A stretch of 64,000 nucleotides of DNA, taken from positions 119,437,132 through 119,501,131 of the forward strand of contig NC_079493.1 in NCBI RefSeq assembly GCF_030052815.1, given 5' to 3'. Position numbers and translations under genes: made by a program. Each line of letters begins with the position of its first letter. Position 1 is the first letter of the stretch. Origin of the DNA: Hevea brasiliensis (lineage: Eukaryota; Streptophyta; Magnoliopsida; Malpighiales; Euphorbiaceae). The notes under the pieces were generated by a model. That model ran no database searches. It was not told the DNA's origin and saw only the letters and a program-made list of their open reading frames with translations. Shown piece after piece: positions 39,681 through 53,290 of the stretch.

Positions 39681-40220
39681 ACGTGTTCAATTACTTTTTC
39701 AGCGATGGTTAACTGCTTAAAAGTTATTTAATTATATCTTATCTTTTCTATAAAAACTCAAAATTGTATTTGTTAGATTTATTTTATTTTTATTTCTCAG
39801 TTCATTCTATTTGTCTTTTCCTCTCTCCATCCACTTTTTTCACTTTAGATCCCATAATTAGCAAATTTTATCAAAATTTATTAGCCTTATTCATAACACT
39901 TCACAATATCTAAATAAACTTTATTTTCATTTACAGCAAAATTCAATCTTTTGTTATTATGGACAATACATTGTCTAAATCTTATAATCAAGGTGAATTT
40001 TGGACAAATTATTAGCAATCAAAGATGGGAATCTATAAGAAAGATTTGATGGAGATTTATAGTTATTATGGTGAGATTTAGAATTAGATTTTAATAAATT
40101 GCATGTTTAAAAGATGGAATGATAATTATAAAATTGAAAAATGAAAAGTGGAATTGTTTAAGATTGAAAAAGAGTTTGTTTAGCTTTAGGAATGAAACCA
40201 TGGAAATCATTTTTAGAATA
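39680..40220. repeat. Dispersed copy of the ~465-bp repeat
   Basis: It shares the full block order with the cluster at 23265-24780, closest to its third unit: CAAGGTGAATTTTGGACAAA, TTGATGGAGA, AAAAGTGGAATTGTTTAAG and GAGTTTGTTTAGCTTTA. Confidence 0.78.
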
Positions 40221-40331
40221 TAGATACCATATTTTGTCTGGCCAATAAAAATAATTTTTTTAGATATTATATTTTGTCTGGACTTATAAAAACCTTTTAA
40301 AAAATAATAATCATAACAAATAAATAAATTA

Positions 40332-40333
<2 letters not shown>

Positions 40334-40396
<63 letters not shown>
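40334..40396. repeat. AT microsatellite
   Basis: About 31 uninterrupted AT dinucleotides. An open frame through it is a composition effect. Confidence 0.97.
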
Positions 40397-40398
<2 letters not shown>

Positions 40399-40684
40399 CC
40401 AATTTAGTTTTTATATCTAATCTTACTCTAATTTAATTTTTAATTTTATTTTATATTTTAGCTTTAGTTTTAATTTTAATTTTAATTCTCCAGCTTATTT
40501 AAGTTTTTATTTTTTGAATTGGATTCCACTTTCATTTTAACTCTAATTTGTAATTTAATTTTAGTTTTTTAAATAATAATAATGATAAAAAATTTTGATC
40601 ATCAGTTTTGTTAAAGATTTATTTCCAACCATTAGATTAAAATCAATCAAAACTTTTTGTACCTTTTAATCCTAGCCCTTAAAT

Positions 40685-40687
<3 letters not shown>

Positions 40688-40749
<62 letters not shown>
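40688..40749. repeat. AT microsatellite, second
   Basis: About 31 uninterrupted AT dinucleotides, only 290 bases from the first. The stretch 40770-41020 beyond it has a direct repeat of about 65 bases (GGGAATTAATTTTGGAC at about 40772 and a variant at about 40953). Confidence 0.95.
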
Positions 40750-40751
<2 letters not shown>

Positions 40752-41033
40752 GATACAACTAAATCTTAACTTTTGATCTTTTGGGAATTAATTTTGGACT
40801 ATTAGATTAGAAGTTTGTTAAAGAAATAAATATAAAAATAGTACCTTTAATCTTGAACTTTGTTTCTTTTGTAAGGCTAATTTCTTAATCCTTGGATCAA
40901 AAGGTAATAAAAAAAAAAATAGTCCCAAATTAATCTCAGCCATTAAATATTTTGAGAATTAATTTTGGACCATTAGATTAGGAAGTTGTTAAAGAAATAA
41001 AGATAAATTTTAGTATTATTTATGTAACACCCC

Positions 41034-42200
41034 TAATTTTTAAATAATTATTTTATATGTAAATATTAATATTTTATTATATTAAATATTATGAGAATTT
41101 ATTTGGAATTTTTTTGAATTTTTAAAATCAGGTTTGATTTTCAAAGACGATAAAATTTGTCGATTTCAAAAAAAATTAATTTAAAGACCACGTGAGAAAA
41201 TTAAAAATATATTTTGACTCAACAAATTTTTTTGAGTTTTCTGAAATTTTTTTGAAATTTTGGGCTTCGTTTTTTATCCTAGGGCAGAGTAAAAATTCAA
41301 TTTTCAGATATCCTGAATTTAACTGACAAAATAAAACAAGACCGAATCAGACCGGTCTTCTTTTTCTCCTCCTCTCTTCTCCTGCGTGTCACGACCTCTC
41401 TCCCTTTCCCTCTCATTTTCTCTCTCCTCTCTCCTACCCTTTCCGGCCAGCTATTGCCCCTCCCTCCCCAGCTCGCTAGCGCACCTCCAGCTCCCCTCCC
41501 CACCACCAGCCATTGCTCTAGTGGCTGGAAAAAATGCGCTTGAAACTCCCTCCATGAGTGACCCGACCATTTAGTTTTTCGCTCAAAATTTGGTCGATCC
41601 AGCCATCAATTGGATCTAGTCTTATCCCAAAAGTCATCTATACTTCGAGAGCTTTCCATAGACACCAAGAACACTAATTTTCATCAAGTAGATTGTCCAA
41701 TTTTAACCTGGAAAATTTTAACTCATTTCAAATTTTAGACTAAATTTCTCCCAAACCGAGAACTCCACGGGATTTTTGAGAGTACCAATATACTCTACAC
41801 GACGAGAGCTTCATGGTAATATAAATTTCAAAATTTTCTGACATCAAAATTTCGGTGGGTCCCATAAATTTTGCAGTGATTTTTCGAGCTTTAAATGAGC
41901 TTAAATAATTTTGTAAATATTTTATACTGACCCTTGGTGTTGTGGACTTCACGTAGGTACTTTTGCTTCGTGAAAATTCAACCGTCGCCTAAATTTGTAA
42001 TTTTGGGCCAAGTAGATAAGCTGCTGAAACCACCTCAGAATTAGGTCAAAGTTATATGCTGCCCCACCATTTTTAGATGCCCTGGACACATTCCAAGTAT
42101 CAGAATTAGTATAGGTAAACCTGAGAATTCTCATTACTCATTAGAAGTATCTATGACCCAAATGATACCTTTTTCGAAATTATATTCCTAATTTTGAGGA
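41034..42200. mobile_element. Degraded LTR fragment (TGTAACACCCC type)
   Basis: The start, TGTAACACCCCTAATTTTTA, has the LTR beginning common in plant Ty3/Gypsy (chromovirus) elements. The following AT-rich part, a CT-rich stretch (about 41355-41500) and then CATCAATTGGATCTAG, CTTCGAGAGCTTTCC and GGGTCCCATAAATTTTGCAG match the general composition of such LTRs. No matching 3' terminus, PBS or coding region is seen, so it is a truncated LTR or a solo LTR with a blurred end. Confidence 0.55.
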
Positions 42201-43387
42201 GGGAGGAGTTTAATAAAAGGAAATAAATAATGTGCATGACATTATAGTATCATCTTCGGCTCCATTCTAACAAAAATAAATTTGTTTCTTCTACTTCCAA
42301 AAGAAAATTAATATAATATTTTTGAATTTATTTGCTATAAAAATGATAAATAAAATTTTCTTAAAACTTATTTTATTATATATCTTTTCAATAAAATCTA
42401 AACACTTGTATTCATAAAAAAAACTCGTTTTCTTTAAGAAAAATGAAATGGTTTAGTAAAATAAAACAAAGTAAAATGAAATGGCTTCTACTTTTGATAA
42501 TGTGGCAAAAACAAGAAAAAAATATTTAATTTTAGTCAAATTTAAATTGCAAGTTTATTTTTTGTCTTCCCTTTTATTTTCAAACAAGATCTATTTTTAA
42601 ATACATTTAATTTTCAACAAATGACTCAAGGTCTACATTTTTACTTTTAATGCAAAATTTAATTTTAAGCGAATGATTCAAGATTTACATTTTTAATTAC
42701 CTTATAGTTTTTAGCTTATAAATTTTTTATAGTCTTTTTTTATTTGTCTATTGTCAATATTAGAAGTCTCATTTTTTTTTTAAAGGATGTTCTTTTATTT
42801 TAAAATTAATAATTTCAAATTAAACATTTTTAAAACCTAAATTGCTTTAAGAAATATATATACAAATGAAATAGATAAAAAAAAATAATAATAACAAAAT
42901 TGAGTCAAATTTCACTTTTAGAGCCATCTTACTTGCTTTTGGATTTGACTTATCCTAATAGTGAGACATTTAGTGTTTCTACATTTATACATTTCATCTT
43001 TTATATGACAAATATAAGGAACCAATATCATAATTTAAACTCTAATAAATTTATTGGTATTAAATTATGGTGAGCATACATTTAAATCTACCTAGCCTAT
43101 TAAAGGATGATATGGGGTGCCTAACACATTTCCTACATGTATGCGGACTCCTAACTCTGAATCTCTGGATTAGAAGTGGAAAACATTCCTTTTGGAATTT
43201 TTTAAGAAAAAAATTAAAATATTTTCTTTAATTTTTTTCTCAAAATTAAAGTGGCGATTCCTCACTTTTCACTTTAGTAAAAATTGCCTGGAGAATATAA
43301 AAACCCTTGTGACACAGAAGATAAAATAGAAATGAGTTTCATAAAATAGCAAAAACCAAAATCATTCCCATTTTCAAGAAATAAATA
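42201..43387. other. AT-rich intergenic DNA
   Basis: It consists of T- and A-rich low-complexity sequence. A piece at about 43080-43260 (CCTAACACATTTCCTACATG, then GGCGATTC near 43253) hints at an old retroelement leader but is too short to call. No gene is seen. Confidence 0.4.
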
Positions 43388-43658
43388 CTCTCTTTGTCCA
43401 TTTTTATGTATAGCATTTGAGTTTTTCTTTTGTTCAAAATTACATGTTTGCAATTAGAAAATCAGGAAGCATTAACTATTTTTTTTCTTAATTTTACTCT
43501 TTATCTCTACTAAATACAATAAATATTTATATAATGAGAATTAGATAAGATAAATGATAATTTAGTCAATGTATTTTTATTAAAATGAGGTTATCTGATC
43601 ATTTTTATTAATCACTATACAAAACCTAAATGTAACAAATAAAAATTGACAGAGGGAG
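43388..43658. mobile_element. Stowaway-like MITE, 271 bp, with TA duplication
   Basis: The element starts CTCTCTTTGTCCATTTTTAT and ends ATAAAAATTGACAGAGGGAG, inverted repeats with a few mismatches. TA dinucleotides flank it at 43386-43387 and 43659-43660. The CTCCCTC-type terminus and the TA target are the marks of Stowaway elements, mobilised by Tc1/mariner transposases. It has no coding capacity. Confidence 0.88.
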
Positions 43659-43660
43659 TA

Positions 43661-44394
43661 TATTGAGCCTAATAAACTACTAAGAGAGTTATGAATTTGG
43701 AGAGTTTTTCTCCATATTAGTGGCACTAGATTAATAATCATTAAGGAGGAATCAAAAGGTTTTTTGAATGATATATATGTGTGTGTGTGTGTGCACGCTC
43801 GTCATAAGAGGAAAAGGTAGCAGTGGAAAGATGTTCGTTCTATCTCTCTTGGTGAAGCTAAATACGATAGAAAGATTAGTCTTTCTAGATATATCTCTTT
43901 CAATTGGTGGTAGCATTCCTCCCAACCCAACTATCTTTCATTCTTAGTGACATTAAAGGGTTGCAAATAAGTGCAAGTGTGATGCAATTGTGGTTGCTTT
44001 CTTCGTCCTTTCTAATTGCTTAGAGTTCATTACAATTAAGGTAACATTTAAACCATGAAATTATTCATATAATTTTTTATATAAAAAAGTGATTATGTTG
44101 CCTAGCTTTATGTGATCTAATAATTAAATGCATATCACTTACCTAATAAACTCTAATTCAGATCTCCACTCCTCCGATCTCACAACTAAAAAATAAAAAA
44201 TGCTATCGTGCTATATGCTAGTGATGCAAGTATGATTTTAGAATTTTATGCATATTTGAACTTTTGATCATTGGGTTGCAGCGATGGAAGTTTCCATCCC
44301 ATATCTGATGGAAACTTTTGATCATTACATGAGGCTTATAATAGAGCTCCATTGTTCTCAGACAATTAGCATGACCTGCTTATAATGGTTCTGA
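43661..44394. other. Intergenic DNA with a duplicated segment and a GT run
   Basis: Positions 43670-44030 are the second copy of the segment at 38690-38990. A (GT)n run lies at about 43776-43792. No gene is seen. Confidence 0.5.
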
Positions 44395-45434
44395 TGTGGC
44401 CCAACCGCAAGTGCACGGGTCGTACAAGTAATATAGAAAAGATATCGTTCCCACGAGGAGTTGCGTTAATGATTGAATTTTTGATATAAAAGTTGACTAA
44501 ATTGAACTAATTTTGAAATTAAAGCTATAAATTGATTGGTATTAGAGTATGAAATCTATATGTGCAAAATTAATAATCTATCCAACAATGTATTAATTAA
44601 ACTAAAATTGCATCAATTTGAAATAAGCTAGTTGAAATATGGCAAAATTTAAAATGGCAAGCAATTAAATTTGATTAGAAATTAACAACTATAAAAAGGC
44701 GATTCCGGAGTTTGGGATTTCATATTCAAGCTATTTCGGGATTTTTAAATTGGTTATCCAATCTTGTGGAACTTATGAGTTTTAAGGAGATTAATTCTTA
44801 AATCCTTTGAATACCCTTTCGAGTGAGACAAAGAGTGCCTTAATCAATCTAATCCTACTTTCGTGGAGTTAGAGTTAATTAAGACCCATTAGGTTCTTTA
44901 ACTAATCTGTGAATCCTCTTAATCCTTAGTCTATTTCTAGATCTAAGTTAATTAAGTTCAATTTCTTGATTATCTATCACAAGGACTTCTCCTTTCGGTG
45001 CCTCAACCATGGATTAAGAACATCACTTAGTGGGATCCTATACTAAGCATGTCATTAAGCACACAAGAAATAAATAAAACTCATTAAGACCACAAAATAT
45101 GGATTACCCAATCAAAATCCACAAAATATCTCAAATATTACAACCCTTACTCCAGAATCAAGATAAAGCTACTCACTATCCATAATGCTTACAAGATATA
45201 TTGAGTTTAAATGGAAATAAAGCTTTAATCTAAGCTAAGGAACAAGAATCTAAACACTAGAAGTGTAGGAAAAATGTAAGGAAAGAAAGAAATCTGCAAA
45301 TCTTGGTTGAAAATGGTGTGGAAGGTGAAAGTGACTCTTCAGCTGCTGCCTACACCTCTTCCTTGTCTTCCTCCTTCTTGCTTCCCCCTCAAAATGGGAA
45401 ATAAGGCTATTTATAGAAATTTTCTGACATGGAG
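44395..45434 (-). mobile_element. Truncated LTR of another Ty3/Gypsy-like element
   Basis: Near the left end the plus strand reads CCGCAAGTGCACGGGTCG, then TATCGTTCCCACGAGGAG. In complement this is a 3' LTR end seen in Tat/Retand-type elements as I remember them. The interior (CCTTTCGGTGCCTCAACCAT, GATTCCGGAGTTTGGGATT) is typical of the same LTRs. It is cut at 45434 by the chromovirus LTR, which inserted into it. No coding part remains in the window. Confidence 0.6.
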
Positions 45435-48400
45435 TGTGACACCCCTTACCCGTGTACTGTATAACCGAGTAAGTAATGCCACACGGTGTACCGGCACACT
45501 CTAATATACCTTAATTAATTTTCATCATAATTTTGAATATAACTTGTAAAATATAACTCATTTAAGTCATTTATTGAATTCATAATTTATTTGAGGTTCC
45601 GAAAATTTTATAGAAAATCCGGCAGAATACCGGCTAAAAATGGATAAAACAGTTCTTCGGAACCTGTTAAAAATACTTCCAATAAACAAATTCATTCATT
45701 CTCAACTCCAATATCAACACAAAACTCAATATCAAGATTTCAACATTTCAATTTCTATTCTCATTCATCATTCACATGTGATGTTCACATATAAATCACA
45801 AGTAAACATTTACTTTTTCATTAACAACTACAATTTTCATAATTTACATATACATCAATATACATTACACAAGTTTAATTACATATGAAGAAAAATCAAA
45901 ATTAAGTTACAAAATGTCAAAATGACACCTAGTGTCCTACCAATGCACAGCAGAAGTTGAGGTGACACGGACACTGAGCAGAACTGCCGGATGGACTCAC
46001 CCAGTCTGTGGTCTACTGGGCTCACGATCGGGGTCTCCAGTACCTACGCGTGGCAAAAGCAACGCGCTAAGCAATAATGCTTAGTGGTGCAATAATATAA
46101 TAGAAGAAAATAGCAAGAAAATAATTGTGTATAGAATGTGTATGCTTTCTTTATTTGGTATTGGTATATCCATTATTTCGTTAACGTTGTTCACTTTTAT
46201 TCATTTGGTTGCCCCAAGTAACCTACACTAGACGCATCGGATGGATAACGGGTAACCGCACCGGGTACCTAGTACCTCGCCGTCACACCATCGGTCACAT
46301 ATGCATCTCGGTGTGCAATGAGCTAACAAGCTGTAAATAAATTAGGCACGAGGCCAAGTCTCAATATAATATCAAAATGGCTAAAAGCCATAAAATCACG
46401 GAATGGCATATTGCCATGTGCAATACTGCTAACTGAACCCTATTGGCATGCCAAACTATCCAAACCAATCTTGTTAGGTATACTAGGGCATTTGAAACTT
46501 TTAAATTCTTCAATTTGTGAATTTCAAATTTTTATTGTCACTATTCATCTTATTGGTCAACAAAAATGTTGACTTTTAGAATAAAAATATGTACATTGAC
46601 TTTGGCACTCCCAACATACCACATTTGGCATTCCAAACTTGTTGGCATTAAGCATTTATGCCATTTCAAAGTTTAAACCAACACAAGCAGAATTTTCAGT
46701 TTTTGTGAGTCAACTTCACTGTTCCATTGGACACTGTTGCTGTGGGAATTTGAAGAAATGACAAACATGAAAGTTGTTCCTTATTTTGTCTAGTTGAATT
46801 TCCTTTTTTGAATCACTCCATTTGGAGTTTTGTAGCTCCAGATATGGTCCAAAAACCACAGCTGGCCGGATTTGCATTCTGCAGAAATTACCATATCTAC
46901 TGTAACATGAACAGTGACTTCCACTGCCATTTGGGTTAGGTTCTGGCCATAATTTGGCGTAGGTTCCTTCATGAAAGTTGTTTTTCTATGTCTTAACTTG
47001 TTGCTGTAAAAATTTCAGGTCAATTGACCATATCTACAGTGAGTTATGGCCAAATGAACAGTTACTGTCCATTTGGTCAATTCTGCAGAATCAGTTGCAG
47101 GGTGTCCGGATTGGGGCCAAGTTTTGGTCCTCTTGCTTTGGTCTTTTGGGTATGGTTTCTTCAGCAAAAATGTGCCATTATAAGCCTAGTTTCATATCCA
47201 ATTGGCCAAACACCAATTGGACTAACACAGCCAAAGTTATGGCTGTGTAATTGGACTGAAATCTCAGTCCATTGCTGTTGTCCCTAGGGCAGATTACACC
47301 TTCACTTTACCATACTATTTTTCAGTTCTAATTATGGTCAACTTACCTAAAATGGTCACTAATTGACCATTAAAATGTGCTCTAACAATTTCCCAAGCCA
47401 AGCCAATTTTTCACTCTTCAAAACCCTAGTTCCATTATAGGTTTTCACAACACCTTATACACACATGGTTTAAACTTGATCTATAGCCCACTTTAAGTCC
47501 ATCAAAACAATCAAAATAATTCCTTCACAAGGGCTGCCAAAAATTCATAGTATGTGTACACATAATTCTTGTTCATTTTAGTTACAATTCTTACTCAATT
47601 CAAGTTGCAAATCATGAAAATAAGGAGTTTTAAGTATCTAATGCACTAACCTTGATTAGGGCAGATTTTTCCCACCTCTAAACTTCACTTTCCTTCACTT
47701 TCTAGGCTGCCAAAAGGTTGTTTAAGGTGTGGGGACAAGTTTTAGTGAAGAGTGTTTAAGGTTTAGTAGTGAAACAAAGAGAGAAAGGGAGCTTTGGTGG
47801 AGCTTTCATGGTGGAATGGTTATGGAAAATGGAGAGCTACGGGTGTGTTTTTGTGGGAGTGGTAGCTGCTGGAATTTTTCTTATTTTGGTCTTCTTTTAT
47901 CTCTTTTAATAGTTAGTCAAATAATGGCTTAATTGTGATTGGTCAAAATTTTCTTAATGACATCATCAAGATGTCATAAATGAGCTTTTCTTTGATTTTT
48001 CTTTTCTTTTCATCACTACTCAATTTCAATTTAATTTCTAGTAACGTTTATTCATATTTTATGTCATATTAATTATTTACTCAACTGGACAAGTCGGCCA
48101 AAAATCACCTCTGAAGGCGAAATGACCAAAATGCCCTCCGTTTGGCTTAACGGGTCAAAATTGTCTGTACCAATTGAAAAAATTTTCTAAGTATTTTCTT
48201 GGCATTCTAATGCCATGGGAACCTCAATAATCTTTCTCTGGAGTCCCAAAAATTATTTTATAATTTTTCCCCCGGGTCTAGGGCTCCTCGTTATAGAACC
48301 GCAACTTCCCTCTGTTACCCATCGCTAGGCACCTACTGCTTAACTTGGTTGTATTTTATTTCTAAAATTTTTTCTAAATTTTTCTTATTAATATTTGAGT

Positions 48401-48515
48401 TAATTATGGTTCCTGACTTTAGTTTAAATATTTTTCCGGACGTTCTAGCTGTCCGGACCGACACCGATCACCGGAACAGTAGAATGTACGGAGTTGGTAC
48501 ACGGAGGGTGTTACA
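45435..48515 (-). repeat. Chromovirus LTR A (3,081 bp)
   Basis: It starts TGTGACACCCCTTACC and ends GGGTGTTACA on the plus strand. It lacks a 25-base piece near 47458 that the other two LTRs have. Short open frames inside it are repeated in every LTR copy because the LTRs are copies, not because they are genes. Confidence 0.95.
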
Positions 48516-51500
48516 ACTCTTCCCCTCTAATTTAAATTTCGTCCTCGAAATTTACCTGATGCAAACAGTTGAGGGAACTGTTGCCTCATCATCTCTTCAC
48601 TTTCCCAAGTTGCCTCCTCGGTGTTGTGGTGCCTCCAAAGCACTTTCACCAATGGAATTTGCTTGTTTCTCAACTCTTTCACTTCCCGAGCCAAGATCCG
48701 TAGAGGTTCTTCTTCGTATGTCAAATCCGGTTGTATTTCAATTTCTTCTCTGGAGATGACATGTGAAGGGTCTGAACGGTATCTTCTGAGCATGGATACG
48801 TGGAACACATTGTGGATCTTGTCCAGCTATGGTGGTAAAGCTAGCCTATAGGCCACTGGACCCACACGTTCGATGATTTCATATGGGCCAATGAACCTAG
48901 GGCTCAACTTACCTTTCCTTCCAAACCTCAATACTTTTTTCCATGGTGACACCTTGAGGAACACTTTGTCGCCAACCACATATTCTATTTCTTTTCTCTT
49001 CAGGTCGGCATAAGATTTACATGCATGCGAGGCAACATTCAAGTTGGCATTCATTAGTTTCACTTTCTCCTCGATCTGTTTCACAGTGTCCGCCCCACCG
49101 CTTGTCTTCGCCCAATTCAGTCCAAAGACACTGAGTTCTACATTTTCTCCCATACGATGCTTCATATGGGGCCATTTGAATGCTAGCTTGGTAGCTATTG
49201 TTGTATGCAAATTCGCGATGGGAGATATCTATCCTTCCTCAAACTCAATGACACAACTCCTCAAAGATATCCTCAAGGACACGACATATATTTCACGTTA
49301 TTGTTATCATTTCAATTCAATATTTGTATCAATTTCATGGGTTTCAATTGTTTACCTGGATTACTCTTTCTGATTGCCCATCCGTCTGAGGATGGAAAGC
49401 TGTGTTGAAATGGAGTTGTGTACCCAAGGATTCATGCAACTTCTTCCAAAATCTCGATGTAAACCTTGGGTCTCGATCAGATATGATGGAAAGTGGGATT
49501 CCATGCAGTCTAACTATCTCACTGATATACAATTCTGCTAACTTCTCCAGTGAGTAGTCACCCTAATCGGCGTAAAGTGTCTTGACTTGGTCAATCTGTC
49601 CACTATCACCCATGCTGCATCATGTTTCTTCTGGGTGAGAGGTAGACCACTTACAAAATCCATGGTGACCCGATCCCATTTCCATTCAGGTATGCGTATA
49701 GGCTGTAGCAAACCTGATGGAACTTGATGTTCTGCTTGACTTGTCGACATGTCAAGCATTTAGTCACATAGTCACTATATCCCTCTTCATACCAGCCACC
49801 AATATCAAGCTTGGATCATGATACATCTTTGTACTTCACAGGTGCATAGCATATACACCGTGTGTGTGCCTCTTTTAGAATCTTGGTCTTCAATTCCCCA
49901 TCATCTGGTACACACAGTCTTCCTTTGTAGTACAAGCACCCATCTGCTTTCATCCCATAATCAGTTACTTTTCCCTCTGAAATCTTGCTCATAATGGCCA
50001 TTAACTTTTCATCTGCCTTTTGCCCATCTAAAATCTGCTGTAACAGGTTTGGCCTCACTTGCAACTCAGCCAAAATAGCTCCATCTCGAATCAAAGATAG
50101 ACGGGCATTCAATGATCTCAAGTTGTCATGGATTTTACGCTCAAAGCATCAAGAACTACATTTGCCTTCCCGGGATGGTAGTCAATTACAGTCATAATCC
50201 TTCAGAACTCAATCCATCGCCTCTGTCTAAGGTTGAGCTCCTCCGAGTTGGCAAATATTTTAGACTCTTGTGGTGCGTGTAAATGTAGCACTTTTCACCA
50301 TACAAGTAATGCCTCCATATCTTCGGCGAAGATAATTCTCGCAAGCTCTAGATCATGGGTAGGGTAGTTCTGTTCATGTGGCCTTAATCGCTGGGAAGCA
50401 TAGGCGACCACCTTCCCTCTTGCATCAATACACACCCTAACCCATTATGAGAGGCATCACAGTAGACCACGAAGTCCTTTCACGACATTGGTTGTGTTAA
50501 TACGGTGCCTCTGTCAACATAGCCTTCAACTTCTCAAAACTGGTGCGACACTTGTCATTCCGGTCAAATTTGACATTCTTGTGTAACAACTTGGTCATTG
50601 GAGCGGCTATTAGGGAAAATCCTTCACAAATCTCTGTAATACCCACTAGCTCCAAAAAGCTTCGACCTCGATTGTGTTTCGGGAGGCTTCCATTCCATCA
50701 TCGCTTCTATCTTCTTGGGATCCACCTAATCCCATCGGTGACACTATGTGTCCAAGGAATGCAATCTCATTCACCAAAAGTCACACTTGGACAACTTAGC
50801 ATACGACTTCTTTTCTCTCGGGGTTTGCAACAATCCTCAAATGCTCATCATGTTCTTCCCTGGTCTTGGAATACACCAAAATATCATCAATAAAGACCAC
50901 TACGAACCGATCTAGGTATGGATGGAAGATACGGTTCATAAGGTCCATGAATGCCGCTGGTGCATTTGTTAGGCCAAAGGGCATCACTAGAAACTCATAA
51001 TGCCCATATCGGGTCCTGAATGCAGTCTTTGGCACATCTGCATCCTTCACCCTCAATCGATGATACTCGATGCGAGATCAATCTTAGAAAATACTCTGCT
51101 TCCTTCAACTGATCAAACAGATCATCAATTCTAGGCAACGGATATTTATTCTTCACAGTCACTTTATTCAACTGCCGGTAATCAATGCAAAGCCTCAAAG
51201 TCCCATCCTTCTTTTTCACAAACAGCACTGGAGCTCCCCATGGTGACACACTGGGGTGTATGAACCCCTTATCTAGCAACTCTTGCAACTGAGTTTTCAA
51301 CTCCCTCAATTCCGTGGGTGCCATCCTATAAGGAGCAATGGAAATGGGTCTTTGTGCGGCAGTTGTCTCAATAGCAAATTCAACTTCCCTTTCTGGTGGC
51401 AAACCAGGCAATTCTTCAGGAAATACCTCTGGGAAGTCTCTTACTGTGGGTATGTCACTCAAGTTTGGCTTAGCCTGCCTAGTATCCACCACATGTGCTA

Positions 51501-53290
51501 GGTAGGCTTCACAGCCTTTTCTCATCATTCTTCTTGCAACTGTGGCTGAGATGACATTGGACAAGAAATCATCCCTTTCCCCACAACCGTGATCTCATTA
51601 CCCTCAAGTTTTTAGAGAAATTCTCTTCAATTTGCAATCAACTATTGCACGATGACGTGACAACCACCCATTCCCAATATCACGTCAAAGTCATGGAAGG
51701 GTAACTCAATTAGGTCTCGAGAATTCATACCCTTGAATCCTTAACGCAACCCTTGTATACTTTATTCACCACTACACTGGCCCAATGGATTAGTGACCGA
51801 ATGTCTTGGTCACTCTCCCTACTAGTATCACCCTTTCTACGGGTAGGTTGATGCAAATGTAAGAATGAGTGGATCTGGATCCACCAATGCATGCACAGTG
51901 TAGTGTAGAGGAGAACGCACTCGATGACGTCCGGCATCTTGCTCCTCCCGAGCTCTCGGGCATAATTTCTTCCGGTGGTCTGTCGCCTCTCCGCTGGCTC
52001 GATGCAGGCCTCGTGATGGTCCAACACCTCGATTTACGCATTTTCTACCTCTGCGTGGTGCGAGGCAGTGCATGCTTGTGTTAGAGCAGTTGTAGTGGTT
52101 CTGCGTGGACAATTTCTCAGCTGATGCTCTGTCGACCCACATCTCAAGCAGGCACCAGTTACTCTCTAACACTCCCCCTTGTGCCATTTAAGGCAGTGTG
52201 GACATGCAGAAGATGTTGGGGCTGGTCCCCTGAACCCCATCCCTGGAGAGCGCCCACCGATGGTGTGGATGACCTCTCCTAGGGGTGAATCGTGGCCCGC
52301 CTGGGGTGACCACGACCACGTGGTTGACCCGAACTCGTGCGGGAGGACCCTTGAACTTCTTCCCAAATGCAGGGGCTGAACTAGACCGACTGGCCCTCTT
52401 CTGCCTATCCCTTCATACAGTCCGCTCACCGATTCTTACTTTTTCCACCTTTATTGCAGCTTCCACTAACTTGGTAAATGCGTGATTCCCAAGGCGGTGA
52501 GCTGGATCTTGATGTTGTCATTTAGTCCCTCTTCAAATCTCTTGCATCTTTCACTTCATTTGGGACTATCTCCCTTCCATAGCTCAATCGAACAAACTCC
52601 TTCTCATATTCGCCACCGACACTGTCTCGCCTCGAGTTAATAAACTCTCTTCTTCTCTCTTCCAGATATACAGTACCCACATATTTCTTCTTAAATTCTG
52701 AAAGAAAGAAGTCCCAAGTTACAGTTTCTATCTACACTTCACTGGACACGGTGTCCCACCACTCATATGCATCATCTTGCACTAAAGAGATGGCAGCTTC
52801 TAAGTTTTTCTCTGGAGTACAGTGAAGTTGTTTTAGTACTCTGCCTGTTCTGTTCAACCAATTCTTGGCTGCAACAGAGTCATCTTCTCTCTTGCCATAG
52901 AAGTCCACAGCTCCAAACTTCCTTAGCCTTTCCAGGTGTGATTTCTGCTGTGGAGCTGGTGGTGGTGGTGGTGGTGGTGCTGGCATTACTCCTGCCATTT
53001 GTTTAAAGAAGTCGGCCAATTGCTGGAACATGGCCTGTGGAGGCTGAGCAGGCTCTGCTTGAGCTGGCGGAGCAGATTCTCTCATGCCCCAGGGCCTCAC
53101 CGCTGCAGGTGGAGCATGACTCTCCACTTCCTCCTCGACTGCCCTCTGAGATGAAGGGTCCATATCCTATTCAAAATAAGAAAGATAAACAGATCTGCGT
53201 TAGTGTCACCTCGACTCTTACAAATGCAATGCATGGTATGGACTCAATCTAGGACCAGAAACGCCTAAACCATGCTCTGATACCACTAAA
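48516..53290 (-). pseudogene. Chromovirus internal region A: gag-pol, frameshifted
   Basis: Reading on the minus strand: gag starts at 53163 (MDPSSQRAVEEEVESH) and has a proline run and the retrotransposon gag core (GAVDFYGK to YEWWDTV). The zinc knuckle near 52180 (CPHCLKWHKGEC) follows. Protease lies near 51900, broken. RT is open from 51564 to 50995, with [19 protein letters not shown], and continues at 51056-50796, with [17 protein letters not shown] and the active-site [10 protein letters not shown]. The RNase H region (50700-50130) is heavily frameshifted. Integrase pieces follow at 50121-49816 and 49759-49344 ([24 protein letters not shown]). Then the C-terminal domain (49210-48827) and a chromodomain-like segment (LVKVLWRHHNTEEATWE, 48808-48527). 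RT active-site residues are intact. Many breaks are one- to three-base losses at CAG/CTG sites and may not be real. Confidence 0.9.
53274..53285 (-). other. Primer-binding site of chromovirus copy A
   Basis: The minus strand reads TGGTATCAGAGC, complementary to initiator-methionine tRNA, five bases from LTR B. Confidence 0.9.

Noticed and set aside
40091..40402. 103-codon minus-strand frame
   Set aside because: More than 20 codons are Tyr-Ile repeats from an AT microsatellite; not a protein.
45640..45888. 82-codon plus-strand frame, also at 53492-53740 and 61416-61664
   Set aside because: Conserved three times only because it lies in three copies of the same LTR, antisense to the element; the sequence is low complexity.
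46978..47287. Pairs of ~90-codon frames in each LTR (also near 54840 and 62748)
   Set aside because: Same reason: repeated because the LTR is repeated, no known domain, wrong strand for the element.
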